Positions 24,142-33,152 of a stretch of 64,000 nt of DNA are shown here, piece by piece. Under the pieces are notes generated by a model that was given only the letters and a program-made list of their open reading frames with translations, did not search any database and was not told the DNA's origin. The position numbers were made by a program, and so were the translations under genes. Numbering within the stretch: the stretch's first letter is position 1; each line of letters starts with the position of its first letter. Source of the stretch: JBFWUW01 sp050247075 (GTDB lineage Bacteria; Planctomycetota; Planctomycetia; Pirellulales; JBFWUW01); assembly GCA_050247075.1 (NCBI GenBank), contig JBFWUW010000032.1, positions 7,636-71,635 on the forward strand. The letters are read 5' to 3'.

Positions 24142-25395
24142 TCAGTCTGGAAAACCGGGAGCGAACGGCCAATCGGCTGGCTGGTAGGCCACGTCGAACT
24201 CTGCCGTCAATTGCGGTTTGCCCTGCTCCGCCAGGCTGTGCATGGCCGCGTCCAGGATGCCCGTGGTGAGCAACGTCCGCTCGACGGGATAGGCCGCCTG
24301 GCCGGTGTGGAACATGTGCTCGATGGCCCGCAGCAAATAGGCGAAATGCTCGAACGGATCGTGCTCTTGCGTGGGAAAGCGGATGGCAAACGGTTCAGCC
24401 TGGCCTTTGACCTTGGCGGCAAACCCAAAATCGGCCGACGCGCCATTGGCCATGGCCACCGTGGCCTTCAGCCCGTCGCGGTATTTGATCAAATACCACG
24501 ACGCATCGGCCATGAGTATTTCCTCCGGTTTGCCGGCGCGATAGACCGGCACGCGGGCCATGGCCGCATCGAACAGTTCTCGCGACCAGCGGCCGGCCGC
24601 GGCGGCATTCCAGATCGCCTGGCCTTGCAGCACCTCGACGGACTCCACGCCGACTTCGCCCCCCTTGCGGCGCTCCACCAGGCATTGCAAGACCTCCGTG
24701 GCATGAAAGCCGTACCCTTCCAAGGGCCCGTAGCCCAGCGACATGGCCTCTTCCAATTCACAGTCGAGCGGCAACGTTTGCGATGGTGCCCGCCAGGCGA
24801 CCGGCAACGAAGAACCGGCCATGAACGGTATCTTCATCTCGCGGGCCGTATCGTACATGTGTTTGGCGTCGGCCCAGGCATACGCCAGATGTTTGTCATT
24901 GAAGATCGGCGCGGTCTGGCCCACGCGGCGGTAAGTGGCAATGATCTCGTCGAAAAACCTTCGCCGGGGATACATGGTCTGCCCAGTGTCGGGCGTGTCG
25001 GGGTACTTGCCGTGCTCGCCAATGCTCAGTACGCCGGCAACCGCCAGCTTGTCGCTGCCCAAGGTGAGGGCTTCGTCGATGGTCTTGGCCAGGCGAAAGC
25101 CATGCTTCTCGGACAACGGCCGGCCGAGGTCATTTTCGGGGGTTTGATCGGTGTACAGCGCCACCAACTGTAAATCGGGACCGGGCCCGCCATCTTGCTT
25201 CCAGCCCTCGAGGACCTTGCCGACGATCACATCGGCGTGCGAGTTCTTGCGGTATTCCGAGACCACCGCCGCGACGGGCAGCTTTTCGCGGGGGGCCGTT
25301 TGCCCCAATAGCCCGGCGGAAGAGGGCCAGACGGCGGCTCCGCCCAACAGTCCCAGGGAACCTTGCAAGAAATGACGGCGATCGAAGTGGTGCAT
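24142..25395 (-). CDS. Tat-exported Gfo/Idh-like protein, function unknown
   Basis: The 417-residue product begins MHHFDRRHFLQGSLGLLGG, a twin-arginine signal (RRHFL followed by a hydrophobic stretch), so a folded protein is exported. The mature part has an alpha/beta N-terminal half (VAAVVSEYRKNSHAD, LAVAGVLSIGEHGKY) and an alpha+beta C-terminal half resembling Gfo/Idh/MocA proteins, but the NAD-binding GxGxxG is not visible. Planctomycetes have many such paralogues, with unsettled functions. The ATG at 25395 is chosen because the Tat signal begins there; an upstream frame extends 65 residues without merit. Confidence 0.65.
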   Translation of the reverse strand: MHHFDRRHFLQGSLGLLGGAAVWPSSAGLLGQTAPREKLPVAAVVSEYRKNSHADVIVGKVLEGWKQDGGPGPDLQLVALYTDQTPENDLGRPLSEKHGFRLAKTIDEALTLGSDKLAVAGVLSIGEHGKYPDTPDTGQTMYPRRRFFDEIIATYRRVGQTAPIFNDKHLAYAWADAKHMYDTAREMKIPFMAGSSLPVAWRAPSQTLPLDCELEEAMSLGYGPLEGYGFHATEVLQCLVERRKGGEVGVESVEVLQGQAIWNAAAAGRWSRELFDAAMARVPVYRAGKPEEILMADASWYLIKYRDGLKATVAMANGASADFGFAAKVKGQAEPFAIRFPTQEHDPFEHFAYLLRAIEHMFHTGQAAYPVERTLLTTGILDAAMHSLAEQGKPQLTAEFDVAYQPADWPFAPGFPD

Positions 25396-25639
25396 ACAAG
25401 CGCCTCGCGGGGTGGGAGAGCAGGCGGAACGGTCGATCGGGCGGGAGCCTGCGAACAGGCCATGCTCAAATTCTAGTCCAAAATGCCGCCTGGCAACACC
25501 GTTTTGGCGGAAGTCGATGGACCGCATGCGGCCGTGGATGGGTAACAACGGGCCTGGAATCGCGCCTAGCCTGATGGAGGCCAGCGGCACCGTGCGGCTG
25601 GCGTTTTAGGATCTCGCGCGGAACAACTTCGGCGGTCTT

Positions 25640-25745
25640 CTCCCTCTCCCACTGGGAGAGGGCCGGGGTGAGGGTTTGCTGGTGGAAAAACGCTTCGCCA
25701 CATCCCCCTCTCCCCAACCCTCTCCCGGAGTACCGGGAGAGGGAG
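25640..25745 (+). repeat. CTCCCTCTCCC palindromic repeat, full copy 2
   Basis: Same two-hairpin structure as at 13907, with borders ctccctctcccactgggaga and ccggagtaccgggagaggga. The spacer sequence differs from other copies. Confidence 0.85.
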
Positions 25746-25969
25746 TGTCGGTCCGCAACCCCAAGAGGGACGGTAGGGCACGCAACGCGCTATGCCGATC
25801 GACGCGCCAAGCCGCGGTTGCGGTGTCGAGAAAGTCGAGAGACGATCTCCAGTCCGTGCTTACCTGAACCGCCGCCGGTAGCCCGTCGTATGCGGCCACG
25901 GTCGCCATCCTGTGTGGCGGATGCCCCCGTTCCCTCTTGGTTTTTTGAACTTGAGCAGATGATCAACCT

Positions 25970-25993
25970 TCCGCGGGAAAGGTCCGCGTTGGC
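25970..25993. repeat. 24-bp duplication of the truB 3' end
   Basis: The segment tccgcgggaaaggtccgcgt tggc is identical to 26145-26168, which encodes the last residues of TruB. The pair brackets the palindromic repeat at 26001-26107, 7 bp away on one side and 37 bp on the other. Confidence 0.75.
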
Positions 25994-26000
25994 GTGATTT

Positions 26001-26107
26001 CTCCCTCTCCCTCTGGGAGAGGGCCGGGGTGAGGGTTGTGTCGGATTGAGAGCCTCTCGCACCGTCGCCCTCTCCCCAACCCTCTCCCGGAGTACCGGGA
26101 GAGGGGG
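26001..26107 (+). repeat. CTCCCTCTCCC palindromic repeat, full copy 3
   Basis: Complete copy with borders ctccctctccctctgggaga and ccggagtaccgggagagggg, only 255 bp from copy 2 and in the same orientation, between truB and its duplicated 3' end. Confidence 0.85.
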
Positions 26108-26137
26108 CGTGACGATGTTCTTGTTCCGCGCGAGTTG

Positions 26138-27022
26138 CTAGCCATCCGCGGGAAAGGTCCGCGTTGGCTTCAACCAGCCGTCGCCGCGCGGCTGCAATAG
26201 CGCCACCAACCGGCCGGCGGCGTCGATGGCGGCGGTCTCGCCAGTATGTACGCAGTCGGGCCGCTCTAAGAGTTGGCCGTTGGCCAAGCGGCGCGACTCT
26301 TGTTCGTCGACCAGCAGCGAAGGCAAGCCGACGATGGCCGCGCGCGGCGGCAGCAGGAACTGCCCAATATTGTCCCGCGTGAGCTGCTCGGGCGCAACTG
26401 CGTTCTCCAGCCGGAAATCACCGATGGCCGTCCGCGCCAGAGCGCTCATCACGGCGTCGCTACCGACCGCGCGGGCCAGATCGCGTCCCAGCGAACGGAC
26501 ATATGTACCGGACCCGCACTCGATTTCCAGCGACAGACGTGGATAGTCGTAATCCGTCAGCGTGAGTTGGTGGATGGTGACCGTCCGTGGAGCCAGATCG
26601 ACCTGCTGGCCGGCGCGGGCCAGATCGTAGGCCCGGCGGCCGGCCACCTTCAGGGCCGAGAAGGCCGGGGGACGCTGTGATATTTCTCCCAGAAAGTTGG
26701 GGATGGCGGCTTCGAACTCGGCCCGCGTCGGTTGGGGCGGGTGGTCGAGCAACGTGACTTCCCCTTCAATGTCCTCGGTGGGGCTGGTGCGGCCAAGCAA
26801 GAACTGGCCGCGGTAGCGCTTGGGCATCTGCTGCACGTATTCGATCAACCGCGTGGCTTGGCCCATGCAGATGACCAGCACGCCCGTCGCCAGCGGGTCA
26901 AGCGTGCCGGCATGCCCCACCTTGGCCGGCTTGACCAGGCGTGCCACCACATCCACCACCCGGCGCGAAGTCATGCCGGGTGGCTTGTGGACGATCAGCA
27001 GTCCGTTGCGCGCGTGGGACAT
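26138..27022 (-). CDS. truB: tRNA pseudouridine(55) synthase
   Basis: The 294-residue protein converts U55 of tRNA to pseudouridine. Catalytic Asp lies in GHAGTLDPLATGVL, and the fold motifs KPPGMTSRRVVDVV, QMPKRYRGQF, PPAFSALKVAGRRAYDLAR and GSGTYVRSLGRDLA are all in order. The C-terminal region after about 225 resembles the small PUA-like extension. Its usual partners (rbfA, infB, rpsO) are not adjacent, so the gene is displaced from the common operon. The last codons are duplicated downstream at 25970. Confidence 0.96.
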   Translation of the reverse strand: MSHARNGLLIVHKPPGMTSRRVVDVVARLVKPAKVGHAGTLDPLATGVLVICMGQATRLIEYVQQMPKRYRGQFLLGRTSPTEDIEGEVTLLDHPPQPTRAEFEAAIPNFLGEISQRPPAFSALKVAGRRAYDLARAGQQVDLAPRTVTIHQLTLTDYDYPRLSLEIECGSGTYVRSLGRDLARAVGSDAVMSALARTAIGDFRLENAVAPEQLTRDNIGQFLLPPRAAIVGLPSLLVDEQESRRLANGQLLERPDCVHTGETAAIDAAGRLVALLQPRGDGWLKPTRTFPADG

Positions 27023-27197
27023 GTGTCAGCGACCGATGGAATGCAAGTTGGGCCCGCCGGGCCTGTCACACGGTCGATCTCGCGTGCAGCAACTCACCTG
27101 CCTTTGCCGGTCGTCGTTGGCGCAAAGAGCCTGTTGTGCAGACCGAAATTCATGGACGGTGACGTAAATTCCTGGAACGATCCGTGGCGCCCGTTCA

Positions 27198-27614
27198 CTA
27201 CATTGTGGCTGGCTTCGCTTCAACATGCCGGGCAAAGTTGTTCAGAATTGCTTGCCAGCCGTCTCGCTGCTGTTCCATCGAGTGTGTTTCCTCGCCGTCG
27301 AACGCCACGCGTACGACGACGCCCGCCGGAGTCTGGTCAAACTCCACAACCGCGGTGCGGTCACCAAAGGAATACTCGATCAGCTTGTTCTCGATGATCT
27401 TGGTGTAGACGCCGGCAAAGTCAAAGCCAAAACCGCCATCCTTCGCCTCCATGCGAGACGAGAACCGGCCACCAACGCGCAGATCGACGGAAGCCGCGGT
27501 GGTATGCCAGTCCGCGGAGGCGGCGTTCCATTGCTTGATATCGGCCGGCGATGTGTACGCGCGCCAAACTTCATCAATTGGCGCGTTTACAGTGGTTTCG
27601 ACATGGATTCTCAT
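27198..27614 (-). CDS. SRPBCC (AHSA1-like) domain protein
   Basis: The 138-residue protein is a single START/Bet v1-like fold of the AHSA1 group: ETTVNAPIDEVWRAYTSPAD at the start, GGRFSSRMEAKDGG and the final helix DGWQAILNNFARHVEA. Family members bind hydrophobic ligands or cochaperones; none can be chosen here. It is cytosolic, with no signal peptide. It appears monocistronic, 175 bp downstream of truB's start on the same strand and separated by 261 bp from mqnE. Confidence 0.88.
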   Translation of the reverse strand: MRIHVETTVNAPIDEVWRAYTSPADIKQWNAASADWHTTAASVDLRVGGRFSSRMEAKDGGFGFDFAGVYTKIIENKLIEYSFGDRTAVVEFDQTPAGVVVRVAFDGEETHSMEQQRDGWQAILNNFARHVEAKPATM

Positions 27615-27875
27615 GATGGCCTGCCTCGGTGACTGGTGGACGGGTAATAATCTTGCGGCACGCTCCCGCAGCCGTGCAATGGCGCGTCAACGTGCGACAC
27701 GTTTTGGACCGGAACCTCGTTCGCGGTGCGATAACGGGCGGCCCGGCCGCCATGCTACACCGCAAACAGACGCATTGCTACGCGGCCGGAGATGGCAGGC
27801 GGCAAACCCCGCGTTCACGGTGCCGGTGGCGACGAGGTGTGCGATCGTGCTGAGCTACCGCCGTTCCGCTGGTGG

Positions 27876-29009
27876 TTAGCCCGCCGTCAATGGCTCGGTG
27901 GTTTGCCATTCCGCGCCGTCGCGGACGACGCGGTGGTAGAGCGTGTCGCGCTCGACGGGCTCGCGGCCCGCCTCGGCGATCAGCCGGCGGATTTGCTCGA
28001 CCGAGAGAACTTCCGGCGTTTTGGCTCCGGCGTCGTGGTAGATCAGTTCATGCCGCACGGTGCCGTCCAGGTCGTCGGCCCCGTACGCGAGGGCCGTCTG
28101 CGCCGTGCCGATGCCGAGCATGATCCAATAGGCCTTGATGTGCGGGAAGTTGTCCAGCATTAGCCGGCTGACCGCCACCGTCCGCAGGTCCATCAGGGCC
28201 GACGGCTTCTTGATGTGCGACAGGCCGGTATTGTCGGGGTGAAAGGCCAGCGGAATGAACGTTTGAAAGCCACCCGTCTCATCTTGCAGCTCGCGCAGGC
28301 GGACCAAGTGGTCGATGCGGTGGTAGTCGTTTTCCAGGTGGCCGTACAACATGGTGGCGTTGGTGTGCAGCCCCAGACGGTGGGCCGTGCGGTGGATTTG
28401 CAACCAGTTCTCGCCGTCTGCCTTGTGTTCGCAGATCTTATCGCGAACCTCCGCGTGGAAGATTTCCGCCCCGCCGCCCGGCATGCTGCCCAGGCCGGCA
28501 TCGACCAGTTCTCGCAAGATTTCCTCGTAGGGCTTTTTGGTCAGGTGCTGAAACCAATTGATCTCCACGGCGGTCCAGGCCTTCAAGTGCAACCGCGGAT
28601 AGGCCTGGTGCAGCAGTCGGATCAGGCCGACGTACCAGTCGTAGTCCTTCAGATGATGCAAGCCGCCCACGATATGCATCTCGGTGCAGCCGTTATCGAC
28701 CGCTTCCTGCCCGCGGGCCAGGATTTGCTCGTCGCTCATCACGTACCCCTTGGGATCGCGAAGGTCGGAGCGAAACGCGCAGAAGACGCAGCGATAGACG
28801 CAGACGTTGGTGGCGTTGAGATGCGTATTGATGTTGTAGTAGCCCCGGTTGCCGTTCTTTCTCTCCCGCACCAGATTGGCCAGCGCGCCGACCTCGTGCA
28901 GGTCCACGTCGGGCCGATAAAGAAACAGGCCATCGTCGAACGACAGGCGTTCGTTGGCAAGAACTCTTTCGCGGATGGAATCGAGGGATGGGCCGGCGGT
29001 GCGAATCAT
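27876..29009 (-). CDS. mqnE: Aminofutalosine synthase (radical SAM)
   Basis: The 377-residue protein catalyses the radical SAM joining of 3-(1-carboxyvinyloxy)benzoate to SAM, giving aminofutalosine in the futalosine menaquinone route. The cluster motif is CVYRCVFCAF, preceded by NINTHLNATN, and the family signatures EMHIVGGLHH, LKAWTAVEI and GLGSMPGGGAEIF match MqnE rather than MqnC. The ATG at 29009 gives the usual length. Its neighbour upstream on the same strand is the MqnP-like prenyltransferase, 178 bp away, which supports a menaquinone role for both. Confidence 0.95.
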   Translation of the reverse strand: MIRTAGPSLDSIRERVLANERLSFDDGLFLYRPDVDLHEVGALANLVRERKNGNRGYYNINTHLNATNVCVYRCVFCAFRSDLRDPKGYVMSDEQILARGQEAVDNGCTEMHIVGGLHHLKDYDWYVGLIRLLHQAYPRLHLKAWTAVEINWFQHLTKKPYEEILRELVDAGLGSMPGGGAEIFHAEVRDKICEHKADGENWLQIHRTAHRLGLHTNATMLYGHLENDYHRIDHLVRLRELQDETGGFQTFIPLAFHPDNTGLSHIKKPSALMDLRTVAVSRLMLDNFPHIKAYWIMLGIGTAQTALAYGADDLDGTVRHELIYHDAGAKTPEVLSVEQIRRLIAEAGREPVERDTLYHRVVRDGAEWQTTEPLTAG

Positions 29010-29187
29010 ATTTGGAAGACCAATTATCTTACGTCCGAATGAAATAAGGTGATGTCGTTTGAAGTTCTATAGCGGTTCGTTTGGATAATGATCCATTGCG
29101 AACGCTTCAAATTGCATAGCTATCGGCCTTCCCGTTGGTCGGCCTGGGCTCATTGGCCGTACGAAACGCAATAAGTTGGCAGTCACC

Positions 29188-30078
29188 TCACACCCACAAA
29201 TCAACCGCCCCCAACACCAACAACCCCAGGCTAATAACCGCGTTTACCTGAAAGAACGCAACGTTCACGCGGGTTAAATCGTCTGGCCGGACCAGCCGGT
29301 GTTCGTACAGCAGCAGTAGCGCCACGGCGGCGATGCCGGCCCGGTAGATCCAGCCCAGGGGGTAGACCCACGACAACGCCGCCAGTAGCAGCACCGTGCC
29401 GGCGTGGCAGATGGCGGCCAGCCGCAACGCGCCAGGCACGCCCAACCTGGCCGGCACGCTGTGCAAGCCGGCGGCGCGGTCCACGTCGGCATCCTGACAG
29501 GCATAAATTATATCGAAGCCGGCCACCCACAACAGGACGGCCCCCCCCAGCACCACCGGTGCCCAGGCCACCTCGTCCCGAATCGCCAGCCAGGTACAAA
29601 CGGGGGCCAGCATCAGGGCGGTCCCCAGCCAAAAATGGGCCAAGGCCGTAAACCGCTTGGCAAAGCTGTACCCACACAAAAAGGCCAGCACCGGCAGACT
29701 GAGGATGATGGGCCAGCGGTTGGGCAAGAACAACAGTGTGGAAGCCACAAAGCCCAGCGTGCAAACAACGGCAAACAGGGCCACGGCGGGCACGCTCAAC
29801 AGGCCGGCCGGCAAGTGCCGCATTTTGGTGCGAGGGTTGGCCGCGTCCAGCTTTCGGTCGGCCAGGCGGTTGAAGGCCATCGCCACGCTGCGGGCCAGCA
29901 CCATGCACAGCAATACCCCCAGCAATTCCCGCCAGCGCCACGGTTGCGGCGGAGACTGCCTGGCCCGTTCGACCCAGGCCATCAAGGCCGCCAACAGCGC
30001 AAACGGCAAGGCAAACACCGTATGGCTGAAGCGGATCATCTCCAGAATGTGGCGCAGGCGAGTCAACATGGCAGGCAT
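29188..30078 (-). CDS. mqnP: UbiA-family prenyltransferase, probable MqnP
   Basis: The 296-residue membrane protein has about 8 helices and both Asp-rich motifs of the UbiA family: NRLADRKLDAANPRT and YACQDADVDRAAGLHSVP, which bind Mg-prenyl diphosphate. UbiA-type enzymes prenylate an aromatic acid; placement before mqnE argues that the acceptor is the 1,4-dihydroxy-6-naphthoate of the futalosine pathway. The NPRTKMRHLPAG segment is typical of MqnP/UbiA-like members. A lesser alternative is a 4-hydroxybenzoate or heme O-type enzyme. Confidence 0.9.
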   Translation of the reverse strand: MPAMLTRLRHILEMIRFSHTVFALPFALLAALMAWVERARQSPPQPWRWRELLGVLLCMVLARSVAMAFNRLADRKLDAANPRTKMRHLPAGLLSVPAVALFAVVCTLGFVASTLLFLPNRWPIILSLPVLAFLCGYSFAKRFTALAHFWLGTALMLAPVCTWLAIRDEVAWAPVVLGGAVLLWVAGFDIIYACQDADVDRAAGLHSVPARLGVPGALRLAAICHAGTVLLLAALSWVYPLGWIYRAGIAAVALLLLYEHRLVRPDDLTRVNVAFFQVNAVISLGLLVLGAVDLWV

Positions 30079-30240
30079 GATAATAGCCGGACAACAGCCG
30101 CCCGACGAGGCATGGCCAGCGGGCCCCCCCTTAACCGCAAACGATCGGCTACTAACAACCGGCCCGCAACCTTGTTCTCGGCAACAAGCTAAAAGCTGAT
30201 AGCTTCTCCGCTGACAGCTTCTACGCTTCTCCGCACATCC

Positions 30241-30990
30241 CTAGCCCCTGCGCGACCTATCCCAGCGGTCAACCGGGCGTTGCAAGATTTCGCTGAGAAT
30301 AATGGCGGTGCGCAAGGCATCACGGCCCGCCAAGAGCTGGGCTACGCCGGCACCCGCGGCCGAGAGGACAAGGCCCGAAACGCCGGCGGCTGCCGCCGAG
30401 CTGACCGACTGGCTGTCCTTGGTCGCTAAATGGCCGATGCGGTGATCGAGCGAGTGACGTACATGTTCCGCCATCTCGGTCGTTGATTGGTCCACCGTTA
30501 CCAGGTGGTCGGCCCGCTGGCTTACGTCGTCGGTGTTGATATGCCGGCTGACATGCTCTTGGATCGACTCACGCTCCCGCGGATTCTCATCGGTGCGAGC
30601 CAGTTTGCGAACTGGCCGGTCGCCGGGTGGCAACGGCGGGGGAGCGGCCCTGCCGGCCCTGGCTTGTTGTGCCCGAGCCTGCTGCAAGGTCATGGGCTGT
30701 TGCCGCTGCTGGGGACGAGGGGGCTGCGGTTGCTGGCCCGCCGGCGGCTGCCCGCCGCGGCCTTGCGCGGCGCGGCGTAAAAAGGCTTCGATCTCTTGAT
30801 CGACGGCCACCGCTGGCCGCCGCGGCGCGGCACCGGGCCCGGCCCCCGCCTGCGGCCGGCCCTGGCCAGCGTTCTTGACGATTTGATTGAAGACCCATAC
30901 CAAGACCCCAATCAGCGGCAACAGCAGCGTGATGCAGCCGCCGATATCGAAGGCAAACAGCGGCATGGCAATGGGTGTGGGAAGGATCAT
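30241..30990 (-). CDS. Membrane-anchored low-complexity protein downstream of floA
   Basis: The 249-residue protein starts with a hydrophobic helix (ITLLLPLIGVLVWVFNQIV), followed by a disordered stretch of about 90 residues rich in Gln, Pro, Arg and Ala, a charged helical part (REREIQEHVSRHI-like, HVRHSLDHRIGHL), a small hydrophobic Ala/Gly segment, and a basic tail. I do not recognise it. It is the third gene in the NfeD-FloA direction, 70 bp from floA, and is probably co-transcribed; a scaffold role is only a guess. The start at 30990 is weakly supported; an ATG at 30966 would keep the helix. Confidence 0.6.
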   Translation of the reverse strand: MILPTPIAMPLFAFDIGGCITLLLPLIGVLVWVFNQIVKNAGQGRPQAGAGPGAAPRRPAVAVDQEIEAFLRRAAQGRGGQPPAGQQPQPPRPQQRQQPMTLQQARAQQARAGRAAPPPLPPGDRPVRKLARTDENPRERESIQEHVSRHINTDDVSQRADHLVTVDQSTTEMAEHVRHSLDHRIGHLATKDSQSVSSAAAAGVSGLVLSAAGAGVAQLLAGRDALRTAIILSEILQRPVDRWDRSRRG

Positions 30991-31001
30991 GGTTCAGCGC
31001 T

Positions 31002-31043
31002 GGAATCGCCTCCTACAAGTTTAACGGCGCTGGAATCGCCTGC
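31002..31043. repeat. Two GCTGGAATCGCCT units
   Basis: Between floA and the 249-residue gene the segment reads gctggaatcgcctcctacaa gtttaacgg and then gctggaatcgcctgctgcc. They belong to the small GGCGAT-GAATCGCC repeat family also found at 5936, 38508 and 41180. Confidence 0.6.
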
Positions 31044-31060
31044 TGCCAGTCTTGCCCGCA

Positions 31061-32122
31061 CTACTTAATCTGCGCGGCCACGCCGCCACCAGCCCCTGCG
31101 CCGGCGATCGACTTCCGCATTTCGGTATCGGCCTGCATGTTGCGAATGCGGTTGTAGTCCACAATTCCCAGTTTGCCCGAACCAAAGGCCTCGGCAATGG
31201 CCTTGGGGACCTCGGCCTCGGCCTGCACCAGTTGGGCCCGGTTCTCTTGAATCAGGGCCACCATTTCTTGCTCGCGGGCCACCGCCATGGCGCGGTCCCC
31301 CTCGGCATGGGCGCGGGCGGCACGCATGTCGGCCTCGGCCTGATCGGCCATCAGGCCCGCGCCGATGTTGTCTCCCACGTCGATATCGGCGATGTCGATG
31401 GAGACGATTTCAAACGCCGTTTGCGAATCGAGCCGCCGCGCCAGCACCGTCTTGGAGATGCGGTCGGGATCGCGCAAAACCTCGGCATGGGTCTCGGCCG
31501 AGCCAATAGCGCTGACGATGCCTTCACCCACGCGGGCGATGATGGTCTCCTCGGTCGCTCCGCCAATCAACTGCCGCAAATTGGCCCGCACCGTCACGCG
31601 GGCTTTTACCTTGAGTTGCACGCCGTTCTTGGCCATGCCGTCGAGCGTATCCCGGCCCGAGCCGCGGGCGGGGCAGTCGATGACCTTGGGGTAGACGCTG
31701 GTCTGCACGGCCTCCAGCACGTTTCGCCCGGCCAGGTCGATGGCGGTGGCCAGTTTGAAATCGAGATTGATCTTGGCTTTGTTGGCGGCGATGATGGCTT
31801 GAATCACCTGCGGCACATGCCCGCCGGCCAAAAAGTGGGCTTCCAACGCCCGGCAGGTAATGCCGGTCTCGTCATTCAGGCCGGCCTGCACCGCCATGAC
31901 TTTGCTGCGGACGATGACCTTAGGGTTGACCTTGCGAAAGGTCATGCCCAACAGGTCGAACAGGCCAATGTTGGCACCCGTGGAAATGGACTGAATCCAC
32001 AGCCGCAGGTAGCGGGCCACCACCGCGAACAAGATCAAACCAAAGATCAGTGCGCCAAAACTGATGACAATCACAATGATCGTCGTCAGGTCGAGATTCT
32101 CGTTTTGTGCAAACAGCCGCAT
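31061..32122 (-). CDS. floA: Flotillin-like protein FloA
   Basis: The 353-residue membrane-microdomain scaffold has a short N-terminal hydrophobic hairpin (TTIIVIVISFGALIFGLILF), an SPFH/PHB domain of about residues 55-220 (IGLFDLLGMTFRKVNPK, NLRQLIGGATEETI) and a coiled coil rich in Ala/Glu (ARAHAEGDRAMAVAREQEMV). It ends in a Gly/Ala tail. Flotillins organise lipid domains and associate with NfeD. The ATG at 32122 is preferred over 32200 because it begins directly ahead of the membrane hairpin. The gene lies between nfeD (upstream) and the unknown 249-residue gene. Confidence 0.92.
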   Translation of the reverse strand: MRLFAQNENLDLTTIIVIVISFGALIFGLILFAVVARYLRLWIQSISTGANIGLFDLLGMTFRKVNPKVIVRSKVMAVQAGLNDETGITCRALEAHFLAGGHVPQVIQAIIAANKAKINLDFKLATAIDLAGRNVLEAVQTSVYPKVIDCPARGSGRDTLDGMAKNGVQLKVKARVTVRANLRQLIGGATEETIIARVGEGIVSAIGSAETHAEVLRDPDRISKTVLARRLDSQTAFEIVSIDIADIDVGDNIGAGLMADQAEADMRAARAHAEGDRAMAVAREQEMVALIQENRAQLVQAEAEVPKAIAEAFGSGKLGIVDYNRIRNMQADTEMRKSIAGAGAGGGVAAQIK

Positions 32123-32226
32123 CGGACGGACGCTCTCAAGAGGGATAAAAACCGCGGAAATACCCAGCGCCGGTTTAGCCGAGCGGACAGGCAGTGTCAA
32201 GTAAATGCGAAACCGGCGGGCGGCAA

Positions 32227-32808
32227 CTACACCAACGGTTCCTCGAAAGGATCCTCGGCCAGGGTTTCAATGGGCCGGTTCAGGTCGGGGTGCAGCGGGG
32301 GGGGCGGCGGAGCGTCGTCCTCGGCGGGCCGCACCACAACGTGCATGCCGCGGACTTCCACCACGCGGACAAGCTGATTCGCTTCAATCACCATTCCCTC
32401 GCTGGTGGCATCGACCGTTTGGCCGGCGATTTCGATCGCGCCGGACGGCAGCATGACGCTTTTGGCCCGGCCAATCTGGCCCACCAATTGCTTAAGCCGG
32501 CGGCGCTGCGGGTCGTCGGGCAGCACCTCTTCGCTGGTGGGCACCTTAAGCAGAAAACGCTGGCCCATGCGGGTGCGGGGCCAATAGAACACGGCCAGCG
32601 GTATAAAAATGGGCAAGAACAAGACGATCGCGCCCAAAATGGCCATGCCCGTCCCAGCGCCGCGGTAGAAGCCCATCACCAGCGACACCGCCAAGGCAAT
32701 CGCCGCCAGACAGCCAATCAGGCCGCCCGACGGAATGAAGACCTCCAAAATGACCAGGCCCAGCCCTGCAATCAGCAGCAGCAACGCGCCCATCAGCAAT
32801 GGATCCAT
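32227..32808 (-). CDS. NfeD-family membrane protein
   Basis: The 193-residue product has four hydrophobic helices (MDPLLMGALLLLIAGLGLVI, IGCLAAIALAVSLVMG, GTGMAILGAIVLFLPIF) and a C-terminal OB-fold of about 70 residues (QIGRAKSVMLPSGAIEIAG, GMVIEANQLVRVVEVRG). It is the short NfeD type without the ClpP-like serine protease. NfeD proteins sit beside flotillins, as here, 104 bp upstream of floA. GGGAAGC precedes the ATG at 32808, so an upstream in-frame start at 32850 was rejected. A Pro-rich segment precedes the last 20 residues. Confidence 0.9.
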   Translation of the reverse strand: MDPLLMGALLLLIAGLGLVILEVFIPSGGLIGCLAAIALAVSLVMGFYRGAGTGMAILGAIVLFLPIFIPLAVFYWPRTRMGQRFLLKVPTSEEVLPDDPQRRRLKQLVGQIGRAKSVMLPSGAIEIAGQTVDATSEGMVIEANQLVRVVEVRGMHVVVRPAEDDAPPPPPLHPDLNRPIETLAEDPFEEPLV

Positions 32809-33152
32809 GGCAGCTTCCCGACATTGTTTGCCAACAGCCCATCCGACCATACGGCTTGTGGCTGTATCTTATTCTAGCCGACACGGCAAGCAATTGCCCG
32901 GTTCGGCGGGAGTTGCGGAAGAGAATCGACACCGCCGCCCCGCTAGGCCGTCATCCCAGGGAGGAGCCGTCAGCGGAGAAGCTGTCAGCGATCAGCCTTT
33001 TCGTGGATGCTCTGATCTGGTTCGTGGAATCACTGTTTGTGCTGACGGCGAATAGCGGCATATTCCCACTGTCGGGCGAATTTCACTATGATGGCGGCCA
33101 ACGCCGGCGGCGGAGATACCTGAACACCGAACACTGAACACCGAACACCAAC
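32809..33152. other. Divergent region with a 14-bp tandem duplication
   Basis: The 344-bp gap between nfeD and the enolase-superfamily gene holds no supported gene. Its last 30 bp contain two exact copies of tgaacaccgaacac at 33121-33134 and 33135-33148, immediately before the ATG at 33153. No normal ribosome site is visible there. Confidence 0.6.

Larger units (their letters stand above)
25396..26137. other. Intergenic region with two palindromic repeats
   Basis: No gene is supported in 740 bp. Two complete CTCCCTCTCCC repeats lie at 25640-25745 and 26001-26107, and a 24-bp copy of the truB 3' end is at 25970-25993. A 14-bp inverted pair, ctcgcgcggaacaa, brackets the region near 25613 and 26122. 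Confidence 0.6.
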
